From Tubiluchus corallicola (lineage: Eukaryota > Priapulida > Priapulimorpha > Priapulimorphida > Tubiluchidae): 64,000 nt of DNA. The translations under genes and the position numbers were made by a program. The notes under the pieces are model-generated. The model saw nothing but the letters and a program-made list of their open reading frames with translations. It was not told where the DNA came from and did not search any database. This document shows, one piece after another, positions 36,303 to 46,942 of this stretch (positions within the stretch are counted from its first letter, which is position 1; each line of letters starts with the position of its first letter). The stretch spans positions 411,001 through 475,000 of the forward strand of contig JAQGDQ010000031.1 of assembly GCA_030141605.1 (NCBI GenBank), given 5' to 3'.

Positions 36303-37157
36303 GGCACTCTATTACTTTAGATTCCAGGTTCTGGTCGATTTTCGCCGAGCGATAACCTAGTCAATATGATTGCTTAGCGCAATATGACGATCTGCACTTC
36401 TCTCACGATTGTTCGCGGACCGTCATCGTTTCTATGCCCAGTACGTTTTGTGCAGAATTCTTTGAAAATACACATTACGCTGAAACAGTGAAAATGCTGA
36501 ACATATTTGAAACGTTAATTCATTTGACTGAATAAATAAATTGTTAGCTTAAATGACGTTTTTCAGTTGTTTTTATATTATTATAAGTTACATAATATCA
36601 GATTTTTCTTTCGGAAATATTTATTGGCCCTATTAAGATCTAGCCCTGAAGAGGGCTGGTTTGATGAAAATGCTAGTGTTTAATCGGCTGGATACAACTG
36701 TGTCATATGAAGTAAAATACACTCCATTGCGTCTCGTTTATGGTGCTGCCACCACATAAATTCATCGAGATGCAATGGGAGTGTGGTGAATGCACATCCA
36801 TGCATTGCCGTCAATTTTGCCTTGCAGTTTTTCCACATGCACTCGACGTTGTTTGTGTGGGTGCCAGTTCCTGATTTAACAAAGTTGTTTTTATGATTGA
36901 CCGCCTTGTGCATATAATTCTGCTCTAGTTGTTAAATTCCAGGGATGAAATATGCTGCCCACTGGTCGCTTCAAATATGATTCTTGGTGCAATGTGTTGC
37001 TGGATCAGTGGAATCAACATATGGGCAGATCTGTCCTCTACCTACACAAGGAAGCCTAGACTTGTGTTGCAGATCGTCATATTGCGACAAGCAGTCATAT
37101 TGAAATAGGCGATTGCTCAACGAAAATCGGGCGGTACCTGGATTCTAATAGAGTGCC
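36303..37157 (-). mobile_element. Merlin (ISXO2/IS1595-like) transposon remnant, unit A
   Basis: Long inverted termini of about 105 bp flank the element: GGCACTCTATTA at left and TAATAGAGTGCC at right, each followed inward by GATTCCAGG, CGATTTTCG and CAATATGA-type words. The minus strand holds the C-terminal half of an ISXO2-like transposase (36680 to about 37060). Pieces read PLIQQHIAPRIIFEA, SDQWAAY, HKAVNHKNNFVKSGTGTHTN and NVECMWKNCKAKL, ending LHLDEFMW. A frameshift before SDQW and a stop after it make it inactive. The N-terminal part is missing. Flanks share a TAGAA core at matching positions, perhaps a decayed 8-bp duplication. Confidence 0.75.
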
Positions 37158-37933
37158 CGTAGAAGAACTGGTATTACTGAACTGGTGCAGACATGGCTTT
37201 GCTTTATCCACATGTTATGGTTCATTTAGCTTTTGACCTACAGCAAATGCGCATGCGCGTAACGAAACTGTGAAAAGGCTTATTATGTTGATTATGTTCA
37301 ATGTTTTAACTTCTGCTAAGTGTGAGGCTGTTATCTAACTGAGTCTGAATCAGATGTAAAAACATCTTCAATTGTTAACCATGAACTCAATGTGAAAACA
37401 GCTGAAAAGGCAAAACTCCAAAGTTCCAGGATTTAAAAAGTTACCAAGCCAGTGATGTAGTCAGTTTGTGTACAGTGGGTATCTGTGATTGCTCTAAACA
37501 GCTGTATAGCAGTGAATCTATAATTGAGGCGGCATGTTTAAATGCTATTGGCATTTTGAATGAACGTGGAATGGGGTTCATTATAAAGGCTTATTTCGCT
37601 GTTATGTACGGTTCAAGATTGGGATATGCAATTAAAACAAAGCAAATACTTTATTAGTTTTATTTTTCTGTGCACGGTTTTTGGCTTTAACACTTTTTTA
37701 TGTACGTTGCTTTTATTATCAATACACAATTACTTATTTCTAATGGGTTTTCTTCAAATTAATGCGTAATTACGCAAATACTCGCCTTGCTGGAGTACTG
37801 TTTATATTGAAGGATTCAGTGAGACTCGATGCAATACTTATAGAAGAAAAACAATAAGTGTCTTTAGCTTAAACCTGTCACCACTCTTTTATAGGTTTGA
37901 GAAGTTTTGGTTTGAAGCTTTTTTTACTAAACA

Positions 37934-40690
37934 ATGGCTAAAGACAGGGAAGGCAAACATGCAAGAAAGACACACAAGCGAAAACACATATCAGATTCTG
38001 ATAAAAACGGCAGAGAAAATGTTGTTGAACTAAAGAAAGCAAAACTGGAAAAACCTGAAACGCCAGAACACGTATCAGTTTTACAAAGTATTGATGAGCA
38101 TGGCGAAGAAAACGAAAACGACACTGTTCGTCATCAGCCAGCACATGAGAAAATTGATAGAGGTAGTTGGTCCATAGAAGACCATGCAATACTTTTGCAA
38201 AAAGTAGAGCAATTTTTACCCGAGGATGACCAAATGCCTTACCAACAGCGCTTAAAGCATATCACTTGGCAAACGGTTGCTTTCGGTGCTCACACTGACA
38301 GTGATTGTAAACAAAAGATGAGTCAGCTAGTGTCTGTCCTCCAGAAACTGAAAACACTCAGGAGTTTGATAAGTGATATCCAAACACTGCTTGATGGTAA
38401 TGCTGAAGTACTATTAAATCCATCCTCCCATAGGCGTAAGAAACCAGATGAGCCTAAGAAACCGCTTACAGCGTATTTCATGTATTACAAGACAAACATG
38501 CAAAAATTCCGAAAGAAACATCCTGCTATGTCTGCAACAATGATCACAAAATCACTTGCAAAAAAGTATAAAAAGCTGAGTGATAAGAAGAAAGAAAAAT
38601 ATATTACACTGGCTAATGCAGATAGGCAACGTTACAATGAGCAAATGGAGCAATATATCAAAGACCATCCGGCTGAGGCCCGAAGAAAAGTAGAAAACTC
38701 AGATATGCCCAAGAAACCAACTTCAACATATTTCACGTTCTTCCAAAAGAATTTGAAAAAGTTTCGCAAGAAACATCCAGACATGTCCATGCCCGAGGTT
38801 ACAAAAGCACTTGCTCAAAAATATAAAAATTTGAGCGAAGAGGAAAAAAAGACTTATGCAGACTTATCGAAAGCAAACAAACAACGATATGAAGAAGAAA
38901 TGGAGCAGTACAGGAAAGATCATCCAAAAAAAGAGAACCCGCCAAGACACGCTAAGAGCAAAAAATTGGAAATGTTGCGACTACCAAAATCAGCTAAGAA
39001 CTTGTACATTGATGCAAAGTTGGAAGAGTTTATTCGAAACAACCCTGATGAAAGCAAGCAGGATTATCGTCGACAACTTTATCAGAAGTGGGACCAGCTG
39101 AAGAGTAAAAAGAAAATGGTCTGGATAAAAAAAAGAGAAGATCTTCTCAGTAAATACGAAGAAGCAAGAAAGAATCTGCACAATGGTGACGAAGGTATAG
39201 GTGCCAGTGGTGATGCTGCATTGAGCAAAGCCGAGTTAAAAATTAAGGAAGAGATGATCGGAAAACCAGAAAAACCGCCTCCAACTGGTTATGCCTTATT
39301 TGTAAAAGAAAAGAAAAAACAGCTGTCTGAAATGCCAAGCAATGAGCGCTACAAAAGGGCGATGTATCTTTGGTCAGTGCTTACTGCTGCTGAAAAAGTT
39401 GAGTGGAACAACAAAGCACACGAGAAAATGATTGAATATAAACGAGAATATGAAGAGTTTGTGCAGTCCTTAGCAGGTGAAGAACGCAAGTTTTATGAAA
39501 AGCAAATGCTCAGTGCACTAGACCGGTACATTCAGGAAAAGACGGAGGACTTTCAAAATAGCCACCCTTGGCTTCCACCTGAAGCAGTTAATGAAATAGT
39601 TGCAAATCGATTTAACAACTTACCAGAATCTCAAAAGGGAAATTTATTTAAGCAACCTAGCAGTGCTCACTCACAGAAAGCAACCAGGCTTGCATACTAT
39701 AAACAACACGGATTACCAAACCCTCCACCTAACAGTGCTTCTAAACTATATATTGCAAAGCAGATAAAAAAACTCAAGATACCTCCAAACGAAAGGTTTA
39801 AGGTCGCCAACGAGAAATGGGTTCAGCTGTCTGAACAAAGGAAAGCTAAATATAAAGTCAAGTTTCAGAAAGCAAAAGAGAAATATGCAAAAGCCATAGC
39901 AGACTTCGAAAAAACTTTATCAGAAGAGGAACTACAGTATTTCAAATTTCTAATTTGCGGGTCAAGTAAATGTTCACTCGCAAATGTGAAAAAACATACA
40001 GAACATGATAATGACTCTTTAAGTGCTCTAACAACTAAAACATCAGAAACGTCGACAAGGGGCCAGCGGCCTGTTAAAATTCATCTGGAAGAAGCTGGTA
40101 AACAGCCGATGAAGCAGCAGAAAGCCTTAATAAAGCCATCAGAGGAAAAAGCTGGTAGCGAGAGTAATGACAACAGCAGTGGCTCAGATGACGACTATGA
40201 AGAATCAAAAAAGGGAGAATCTTCCAGTAGCAATGAAGAGCGCAAGTCAACAGCATCTTCACACATGGATTTTGATGCAAATAAAAATGGTCAGCCACCC
40301 AGCAATGGTGAAAGCAAAACCCTTGCTATAAGTAAGATCCCAGAAAGTAGTAGTGGTGCTGACAGCAGCAGTGAATCTGGCTCTGAAGGAAAATACATGC
40401 ACGGGCATACTCAAACATTTTCTACAGAACCAGTCATTACTAGAAAGAAGACATCATCGAGTAGTAGTGGTGCCAGTGAGTCTGATGATGATGACGACAC
40501 AAAAAAACCAATTCAATCACAAATGCATCAAGATGGTAGCAGAAATAAACACCGCCAGTCATCGAGTAGCAGTGAATCCAGTGACGACGATGATGTTCCA
40601 GCACTAGTATTAACAAAGCCAGTTACAGCTAAGGCAACTACACCATCCAGTAGTAGTGAGGAAAGCAGCCGTGAATCTGGTGATGAGTAA
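37934..40690 (+). CDS. UBF-like HMG-box nucleolar transcription factor, copy A
   Basis: Homologue of UBTF/UBF, the RNA polymerase I factor that binds rDNA and keeps it open. The 918-aa frame is uninterrupted by introns. Residues 73-150 match the UBF N-terminal dimerisation region (SWSIEDHAILLQKVEQFLP; ITWQTVAFGAHTDSDCKQKM). HMG-box segments follow at about 174-244, 258-330, 349-415, 443-510, 520-580 (degenerate) and 596-670, each opening with a PKKP-, PPP- or PKSA-type motif. Residues 735-918 form a Ser/Asp/Glu tail with repeated SSSSSESSDDDD-like blocks, as in UBF. The upstream TATAG|GTTTGAG at about 37890 could be a 5' UTR acceptor. Vertebrate UBTF has many introns, so the intronless frame suggests a retrocopy or intron loss. 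Confidence 0.85.
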   Translation: MAKDREGKHARKTHKRKHISDSDKNGRENVVELKKAKLEKPETPEHVSVLQSIDEHGEENENDTVRHQPAHEKIDRGSWSIEDHAILLQKVEQFLPEDDQMPYQQRLKHITWQTVAFGAHTDSDCKQKMSQLVSVLQKLKTLRSLISDIQTLLDGNAEVLLNPSSHRRKKPDEPKKPLTAYFMYYKTNMQKFRKKHPAMSATMITKSLAKKYKKLSDKKKEKYITLANADRQRYNEQMEQYIKDHPAEARRKVENSDMPKKPTSTYFTFFQKNLKKFRKKHPDMSMPEVTKALAQKYKNLSEEEKKTYADLSKANKQRYEEEMEQYRKDHPKKENPPRHAKSKKLEMLRLPKSAKNLYIDAKLEEFIRNNPDESKQDYRRQLYQKWDQLKSKKKMVWIKKREDLLSKYEEARKNLHNGDEGIGASGDAALSKAELKIKEEMIGKPEKPPPTGYALFVKEKKKQLSEMPSNERYKRAMYLWSVLTAAEKVEWNNKAHEKMIEYKREYEEFVQSLAGEERKFYEKQMLSALDRYIQEKTEDFQNSHPWLPPEAVNEIVANRFNNLPESQKGNLFKQPSSAHSQKATRLAYYKQHGLPNPPPNSASKLYIAKQIKKLKIPPNERFKVANEKWVQLSEQRKAKYKVKFQKAKEKYAKAIADFEKTLSEEELQYFKFLICGSSKCSLANVKKHTEHDNDSLSALTTKTSETSTRGQRPVKIHLEEAGKQPMKQQKALIKPSEEKAGSESNDNSSGSDDDYEESKKGESSSSNEERKSTASSHMDFDANKNGQPPSNGESKTLAISKIPESSSGADSSSESGSEGKYMHGHTQTFSTEPVITRKKTSSSSSGASESDDDDDTKKPIQSQMHQDGSRNKHRQSSSSSESSDDDDVPALVLTKPVTAKATTPSSSSEESSRESGDE

Positions 40691-43634
40691 AAATGTATCC
40701 AGTAACTGTACTGTGCAATGAATGCACAGTACGACGACTCTAATGCATTCCAACAAAAAATGACATTAAGTGAAACTTCTTTAAATGAAGTCAAAACTTT
40801 CATAGAAAGTAATGTAAAAAAATTGAGATGCGTCCCAGAGGCAAAATTCAATGTTGCTTAAAGTGTGTAAATTAAACATCTTATGAGTTTTATTCATATT
40901 TTTACTGATAAATTTCTTTGTTTGCTTGAAACCAGCCATCTTTATTACTAATACCTAGCTAACGGTTTGTCTTTCTTTAATGTTGAAAACCGATGCAGTT
41001 AGCCGTTAAATACTGCAAAATAAATACCAAGCCTTCGGGTGACTTTGGGACAGTTTCATGTATATGCTCAGTCTGGTTGTTATAACAGCAGATTTCAGGC
41101 AAAACTCGTGTGTCTGGAGGTCTGTAACTTACAAATGGATCTCGCTTGTTAAAATAGCTTTTAAGTCATTCAGAAAACGAAAACATAATAAGAATTGTAC
41201 TGTTCTACAGTACTAGTGCATTTTTAAAGCAGGATAACGTAATATGTACTGTTTTAATGCTTCAAGTAAGTAAAAAGTTGTTGATAAAATAAAAAATGGC
41301 TTTGAGAAAAGTAAAGAAATTGTCATTAAAGTGAAACATGCATCACTAAGTGGGAAGGCATTGAATATTCATCATTGTTAAAACAAAACGTTGCTAAACG
41401 GGGAAAGCAGTAACCGAACACTTACTGTAATTTCGTTTCGGTTTGATCGATCATTGCGTGCACGTAGCTAGCTATGTGTATGAGAGACAGACGCTTTCAT
41501 GTTTTTAAAATACATCCATAGTGTTCTCATTATGCAATCAGTATAGTGTCTTTGTCCTTTGTACAGATGGAATCTATAAACATGTTGTATTGCAATTCAC
41601 AATAAAGTATTTTATCTGTAACTGTAAATTTATAATCCAGTTATATACGCAGATTAAATATTGTAATATTAATGTACTTACTATTTGCATGGTTATCAGC
41701 CTTAGTTTTTGTTTGCTAATCATTAGCAAACTATATTTATTCGGTTTTAGAATTTATCTTTAATTACTCATTATTTATACAATGTTGTAATGTGTAACTA
41801 GTACTTTAAAATATCTCGAGAATTTTTTGTTGTAATCATGAAGACTGTCGACTTGTACAGCAACGTTTGTTGACAAATAGTGAGTTTATTAGATTTATTT
41901 TATGCATATCAGAAAATACCAGGGTATGTAGGTTGTAGAAACAGTTAGATTTTTGCTTTTTGTAATAGGTCTGTTCTCTGTAACCACTGTCGTAGATAAA
42001 ATGTTAATTGCGCACAGAGAGATGTACACAGTGTATATACAGTTAACCTCAGATATAAGGAACACGTGTCGGGACCAGAAAAAACCGTCCCTTATATCCG
42101 ATTTCCTCATAGCCGAAGTTGAGTCAGACCGAAGGTGTATCTAGACCTGTAAATTTCTGCACTTTTACCCATATTTTTAAGGATTATTGCTACTCATTCA
42201 GTGCAAACGGTATGTACGAAGTTCCTTCAGTGATGCGAGACGTATGTGACCGCGGAAACCGACTTGTTCGAAGGCGAAGTTTGGGAAAAATTGTTGATCA
42301 ATTTCGCTTTGATCATAGGGTTCCTTATATGCGAGGTAATCTACCTGGGTTTCTATTACGCGGGACCTGAAGATATCATCCCGGAAGTGTCTTATATCTG
42401 AGAACCTTATATATGAAAATTTTTACATAGGAAAAACGCTACGAAAAATCGGGACCGTTGTTGGTGGTCCTTTATAAGCGAGTACCTTATACCCGAGGTT
42501 GACTGTAACAATGATCATGTAACTAACCTGGACTAAACGTTAATTGTGCATGTTGTGAAGTCTACATGAGTGCATGTATTGTAAAAGTAACTAATTTTGT
42601 TCTCGAAGAGACATGTACATGGACACTGGATAAAATGTCATTTTGATGCCAAAGTACATTGATATTATGGTATATACATACCGTGTAGTAGTAAAACATA
42701 CCACATGTCAGTTTTTACTACTACAGTCGACTGCTCAAAATGGACGTTTTCTCATAATTCAATCTCATGGTGATTTATATTCCGGTGTATTACACATAAT
42801 TTTGAAAAATTATTGTAAAAAAATTATAGTAAAGATTATTGTAAAAGTCGACATATAATATGAAATAAAAGGATATCATAATAGATGAACGCTAATGAAA
42901 CTTAGTAAACAACTGCTGATGCATACACAAAATTTATTATTCGGGTACGGAAGCACAGACTGACATTAAATGTCAATGATTGTAGAACTGCTGAACACAG
43001 TTAACACATGACTACAAATAATAGCAATACTTGGTGAAATTTAGTAATTATCATAAAAGATGGGAAAACATTATTAACACAAAACTGTACAGATTTCAAT
43101 GTTCAGCAACATAATCTCATACGACTCTGGGTTTGGTTAAAAATGAAACATGTAACTCGCTCGAAATTTCAACCATACTCAGTCATACTATATATAGACA
43201 TAATAATAAAAATAATTAAATGAAATGATCACCTAAAAAGCTGGACGTAAGGGAAATAGCAACTGAAGTTAAGCAAAGACGAGCCTGGTCATTAAACGAA
43301 TTGGTGATGGGGGAAACTGCTTTTGAGATATAACATACAGTGTCTAGATGCCTCTGTTAGCAATGTTACATTTTAAGGAATTATCCCGATAAGTACGATT
43401 CTGGCGCAGGCACAACCATGTACAATAAAGCATTTTCTTGTCTTTGCCACATTCATCTACAAGCCTATATGACAGAGCTAGATCTACACATGAATTCAAA
43501 GCTTCAAGCCCAATAGTTGGTTCCGAAACACGCGTTCCACCTCACTACAAAGAAATTCACTCGCATCCCAAAAATGAGAATTCAATTACAAGAACTAAAT
43601 CTTCATTCCTAGTAGACAAACCCTGAGTTAATGA
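40691..43634. other. 3' flank of UBF-like copy A
   Basis: Repeated nearly unchanged at 51679-54617. AATAAA hexamers occur near 41018 and 41597 and could serve the UBF-like gene. It contains one pogo-type MITE. Small open frames here and in unit B follow the element and are not supported as genes. Confidence 0.5.
42040..42505. mobile_element. TA-flanked pogo/Tigger-type MITE, unit A
   Basis: The ends are CAGTTAACCTCAGATATAAGG and CCTTATACCCGAGGTTGACTG (given without their last base where needed), flanked by TA. Internal copies of CCTTATAT..CGA words recur in both orientations. The CAGT(C/T)AACCTC...TATAAGG end is typical of pogo/Tigger families. It is 466 bp with no transposase. Confidence 0.7.
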
Positions 43635-43719
43635 CTACTTTTTCTTGTCCCAGAAACCACCGACTGCAATGGCAACGTTTTCTCCAAACTCTGATGGCAT
43701 GTATTCCACTTGCCACATG
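43635..43719 (-). pseudogene. Broken duplicate of the C6orf89-like terminal exon
   Basis: The 85 bases match the 3' part of the true exon at 54618-54718, including the stop codon. They end abruptly at CCACATG, where the duplication junction cuts the exon. The acceptor and the first 16 bases are absent, so this copy cannot be spliced as in the parent gene. Confidence 0.9.
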
Positions 43720-44525
43720 TGGAGAAAACTGTCTTCATTTCTCAATTCTCCATAAGACGTGTAATTTTTCTCGACGATTTGAAAACTTTGACTGTATGTC
43801 AGATAATTTTCAAACGAGTCTAGCAGTTACATCATATCTTCCTTAACCGTACAAATTATAATTATAATGCATGCTCCACTTTTACTTTTGCTTCATATTT
43901 TGTTTTTCTGACTACAAAGATCATGTTATTTTATTTTGCTCATTGCTTCAGAAGTTATCATTAAGTTGCATTATATTTTTCATTGATTTTGAAAAAAATA
44001 TGTAATCTATTTTGTTTTTCTCACTACATATATTGATTTTATTATATTAATTTGCTCATGGTTTCAAAGTTATCAATGAGTTTTATTATACTTTCGCACT
44101 GATTCGTATGTAGTTTATTTGGTTGCATTTTCATACTTCAGCGTATATTTTGTTTGCTCCATTTCTGTTTCTCCGTATTTATTCTCTTGTTCCATAGGCC
44201 ATGCAGTAATATAAAGAAATGACATATTTGATTGAATACCATTGCATATTTCCGTTCCATAATATTTCGTTCATTTTTATCATATATATTTTGTTTTTTT
44301 AGTGATTCTTCATGTATAATTCAATTTCTTTTCCATTTGGTTTGACTTGATTTTATAGCTTAATCAGTTAATTATATTTTCTTACAACATAGTTGGTTGA
44401 ACATCCGTATCATAATTATTGTGTCCGTGTCGCATATACTCGATTTAGTTACTGCATTTTCAAGTTCAATTTTGTCCCCAATAGATTTACAGTAGCAGTT
44501 GATTTTCGTCTTCTCATACCCTGTA

Positions 44526-44935
44526 CAGTAGGGGTGAGCATTCTCTACCAGAAAGCGAATTCGAACCGAATTTGTGACTTTCGAATTTGAATCGAACCGA
44601 ACGTCAGTGTTTCGAATTCGGGGCGAATTCGAATTGACATTAAAAGATTTTCGAACAAGTTTTCGAACCACTAGTGAAAATTAGTCTTAGAAAGATCATG
44701 CATATCACTCAATTTTGTTCTGCAATAAAACGACTAGTAATTTGTTTAAAATTGTGCACAGAAATCACAGCAAAATTATGCTAATTGCATGATGTTTCGG
44801 TCGTTTTAATGATAAAGAACACTATATGATTGAAGTGCTGAATTATTCGAATCCCATAGCTTTAGCTGCGAATTGACTTCGAACTAAAAAAAGTCGTTCG
44901 AATCGAATGCGAACGTTCGATGCTCACCCCTACTG
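44526..44935. mobile_element. TA-flanked MITE (mariner-like), unit B
   Basis: Duplicate of 35170-35584 with the same CAGTAGGGGTGAGCAT termini and TA flanks and a few substitutions. It was carried by the segmental duplication, not by independent transposition. Confidence 0.75.
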
Positions 44936-45341
44936 TACAGTAGTGCTACAAATTTTTTACAATTTGCACTAACTTGAGAAGGGTAGCTGCATGACATGAT
45001 GACCAATCGATAATGACCATTGGTGATTATGATTATTAGACATGATGATTATTGATCTTTTGCTATCCTTTCTCCTGCACCTCTAGCACTTACCTTTATT
45101 CACAATTTTTCTTGATCAATTATTAATTATGGCAATAATAGTCTATATTGCATTCTGGTGTAAATGAGGAGATAAGTGAAAAATGTCTATGTCTTGTATA
45201 TGAGTCACGAGTGTGTGGTCATTCCAACTAAACATAAAATGAAGTTGACTCAAATTGCACACACTCAGTAAAAGTTTCCGCATTGAATTCAATTCAATTC
45301 AATTTATTTATTATCTCCGCTAGAATGATAAAAATACATGC

Positions 45342-46279
45342 TGTTGGGAGCCGTTTGGACCACTGCGCCAAGTAGACCACTTGATGCGCTAAAAGTAGTG
45401 TCCTACATGGGCAGCCCAAGTAGGACACTAGCGATTTTTGTCGAGAAACTTGCTCTGGCAAAACTTGTTTCCAGTTTATATTACCATTGTTTATAAGTAT
45501 TGTTATGACATAATAAAGCATAAAACAAAATTTCTTTTAGAAATGGATATTCCTTGGCAATTTACAAATGCATTTCTTACAATAATTTCATCATTATGAT
45601 TAACTCCATTAATATCATTAAACCTAGTATCTAATGCTTTAAAGAGAGAAATTCTGCACACAGTTATTACAGAAATAATTGCAAATTTAAAAATGAGACA
45701 GATGCTGCTAAGCCTTCACAACACCAAAAAGTAATTTTTAACATTTAAGAAAAGCAAGGATAATTAGTTTTAATATTATCAGTAGTATTGTAACATGTAG
45801 GGCACTGTCCTACATGGCTCGCTAGCCCATGTAGGACACATAGATCGCTAGAACGTTTACTTATAAGAAAACAATTATTTGCCCAAGAGGTAGTGAAACG
45901 GATCACCTGTTTGTGAAGTGAGACAAAATCAAAAATGATATACCTTAAACAAATGTTGAATTCGCAAAAAAATGGGGGTTTTTCACTTCAACAACATTAA
46001 TATCGAAACCAAATTTAATATTGTCCGTTCTACCAGCTCAGAATAAAATTCTTTTATTTTATTAGACGTATAATAAATTATTCAACGTGTATTAACGTTT
46101 TTAATTATTATTATTACATAAACAAGCACAACGGACGGTGTCAGTACACTTAACGACTGAATTCACGACCTGTCAAGTAGACTCTAGTGTCCTACTCTAG
46201 TGTAGACCGCGGTCTACTTGGGCTAGCCCAAGTAGACCAATTGGTCTACTTGGCGCAGTGGTCCAAACGGCTCCCAACA
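45342..46279. mobile_element. Palindrome-rich TIR element nested in the LINE
   Basis: The termini are TGTTGGGAGCCGTTTGGACC and its exact inverse, and the match continues inward through CACTGCGCCAAGTAGACCA. A 5-bp direct repeat CATGC flanks both sides (45337-45341 and 46280-46284). It is 938 bp with no coding capacity. TGT...ACA ends with 5-bp duplication recall Ginger-like families, but no transposase is available to test this. The interior has several perfect or near-perfect hairpins built on GTCCTACATGG, GTCCTACTTGG and GTCTACTTGG words. Confidence 0.8.
46202..46253. repeat. Three overlapping perfect palindromes
   Basis: Positions 46202-46217 (16 nt), 46211-46238 (28 nt) and 46228-46253 (26 nt) are each perfect palindromes centred on CG, CTAG and AATT. 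They share the arm GTCTACTTGG or its complement. Confidence 0.9.
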
Positions 46280-46942
46280 CATGCAATACAGTATAAAGAA
46301 TACATGCAATATTTTGAAGCAAAGGAGAAGGGCAGCGAAGTACCCGTAGGTTATCAAGTCAGCCACCCTTAAACAGTTATGATTAAATAAACTTAATTAT
46401 GGCATGGTTATCAATTTAAAGTTGTATTCGGTTGATGTGTGTATTTGGCAATTAAATGATAGGTATTAAACTATTATAATACTGTAGAACATATAGTTAA
46501 AATAACGAAAGATTTACAATTCTAAAATACTGTGAATCATGCGAAGCAAACACAATAAAAATAACTTGAGATTTTTAACATAACAGAAAATGCATAATTT
46601 GAGCATTAACTAAAAAATCCGGCAAAAAAACAAAAAACAGTAGAATGATCAACCAAAGCTGTCGAGAAAAAAATATAATACTAATAGATTCAACCAAGGA
46701 AAAATAAGGCAAATATAAATCATACAAAACAAAACAAGAAACAGAAGCAAATAAGAAAAAACAAAACTGAAATGTTGTAATAATACATCAATGACTGAAT
46801 TTGTCGAGAAAGAAACTATTTCAACTGTAAATCAGACAAAATGAAATCAAAATATAACAAAAACTTAAACAAAATCTTTAAGTGTCGTAGCAATGAAAAA
46901 AAATATGTATAGTATCACATGTATATAAGCAAAATGTCTCAT

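Larger units (their letters stand above)
34365..43719 (+). repeat. Tandem duplication, unit A (about 9.35 kb)
   Basis: The unit starts at GAGAAAACTGTCTTCA and ends inside a copied exon at TGCCACATG. It is followed, after two extra bases, by a second copy starting with the same GAGAAAACTGTCTTCA at 43722. Long stretches of the two units differ only at scattered sites. It contains a mariner-type MITE, a Merlin-like element, a full UBF-like gene, a pogo-type MITE and a broken exon of the C6orf89-like gene. Confidence 0.95.

Noticed and set aside
42119-42370. 83-codon open frames conserved between units A and B (42119 and 53106)
   Set aside because: They lie inside the pogo-type MITE and are conserved only because the whole segment was duplicated recently.
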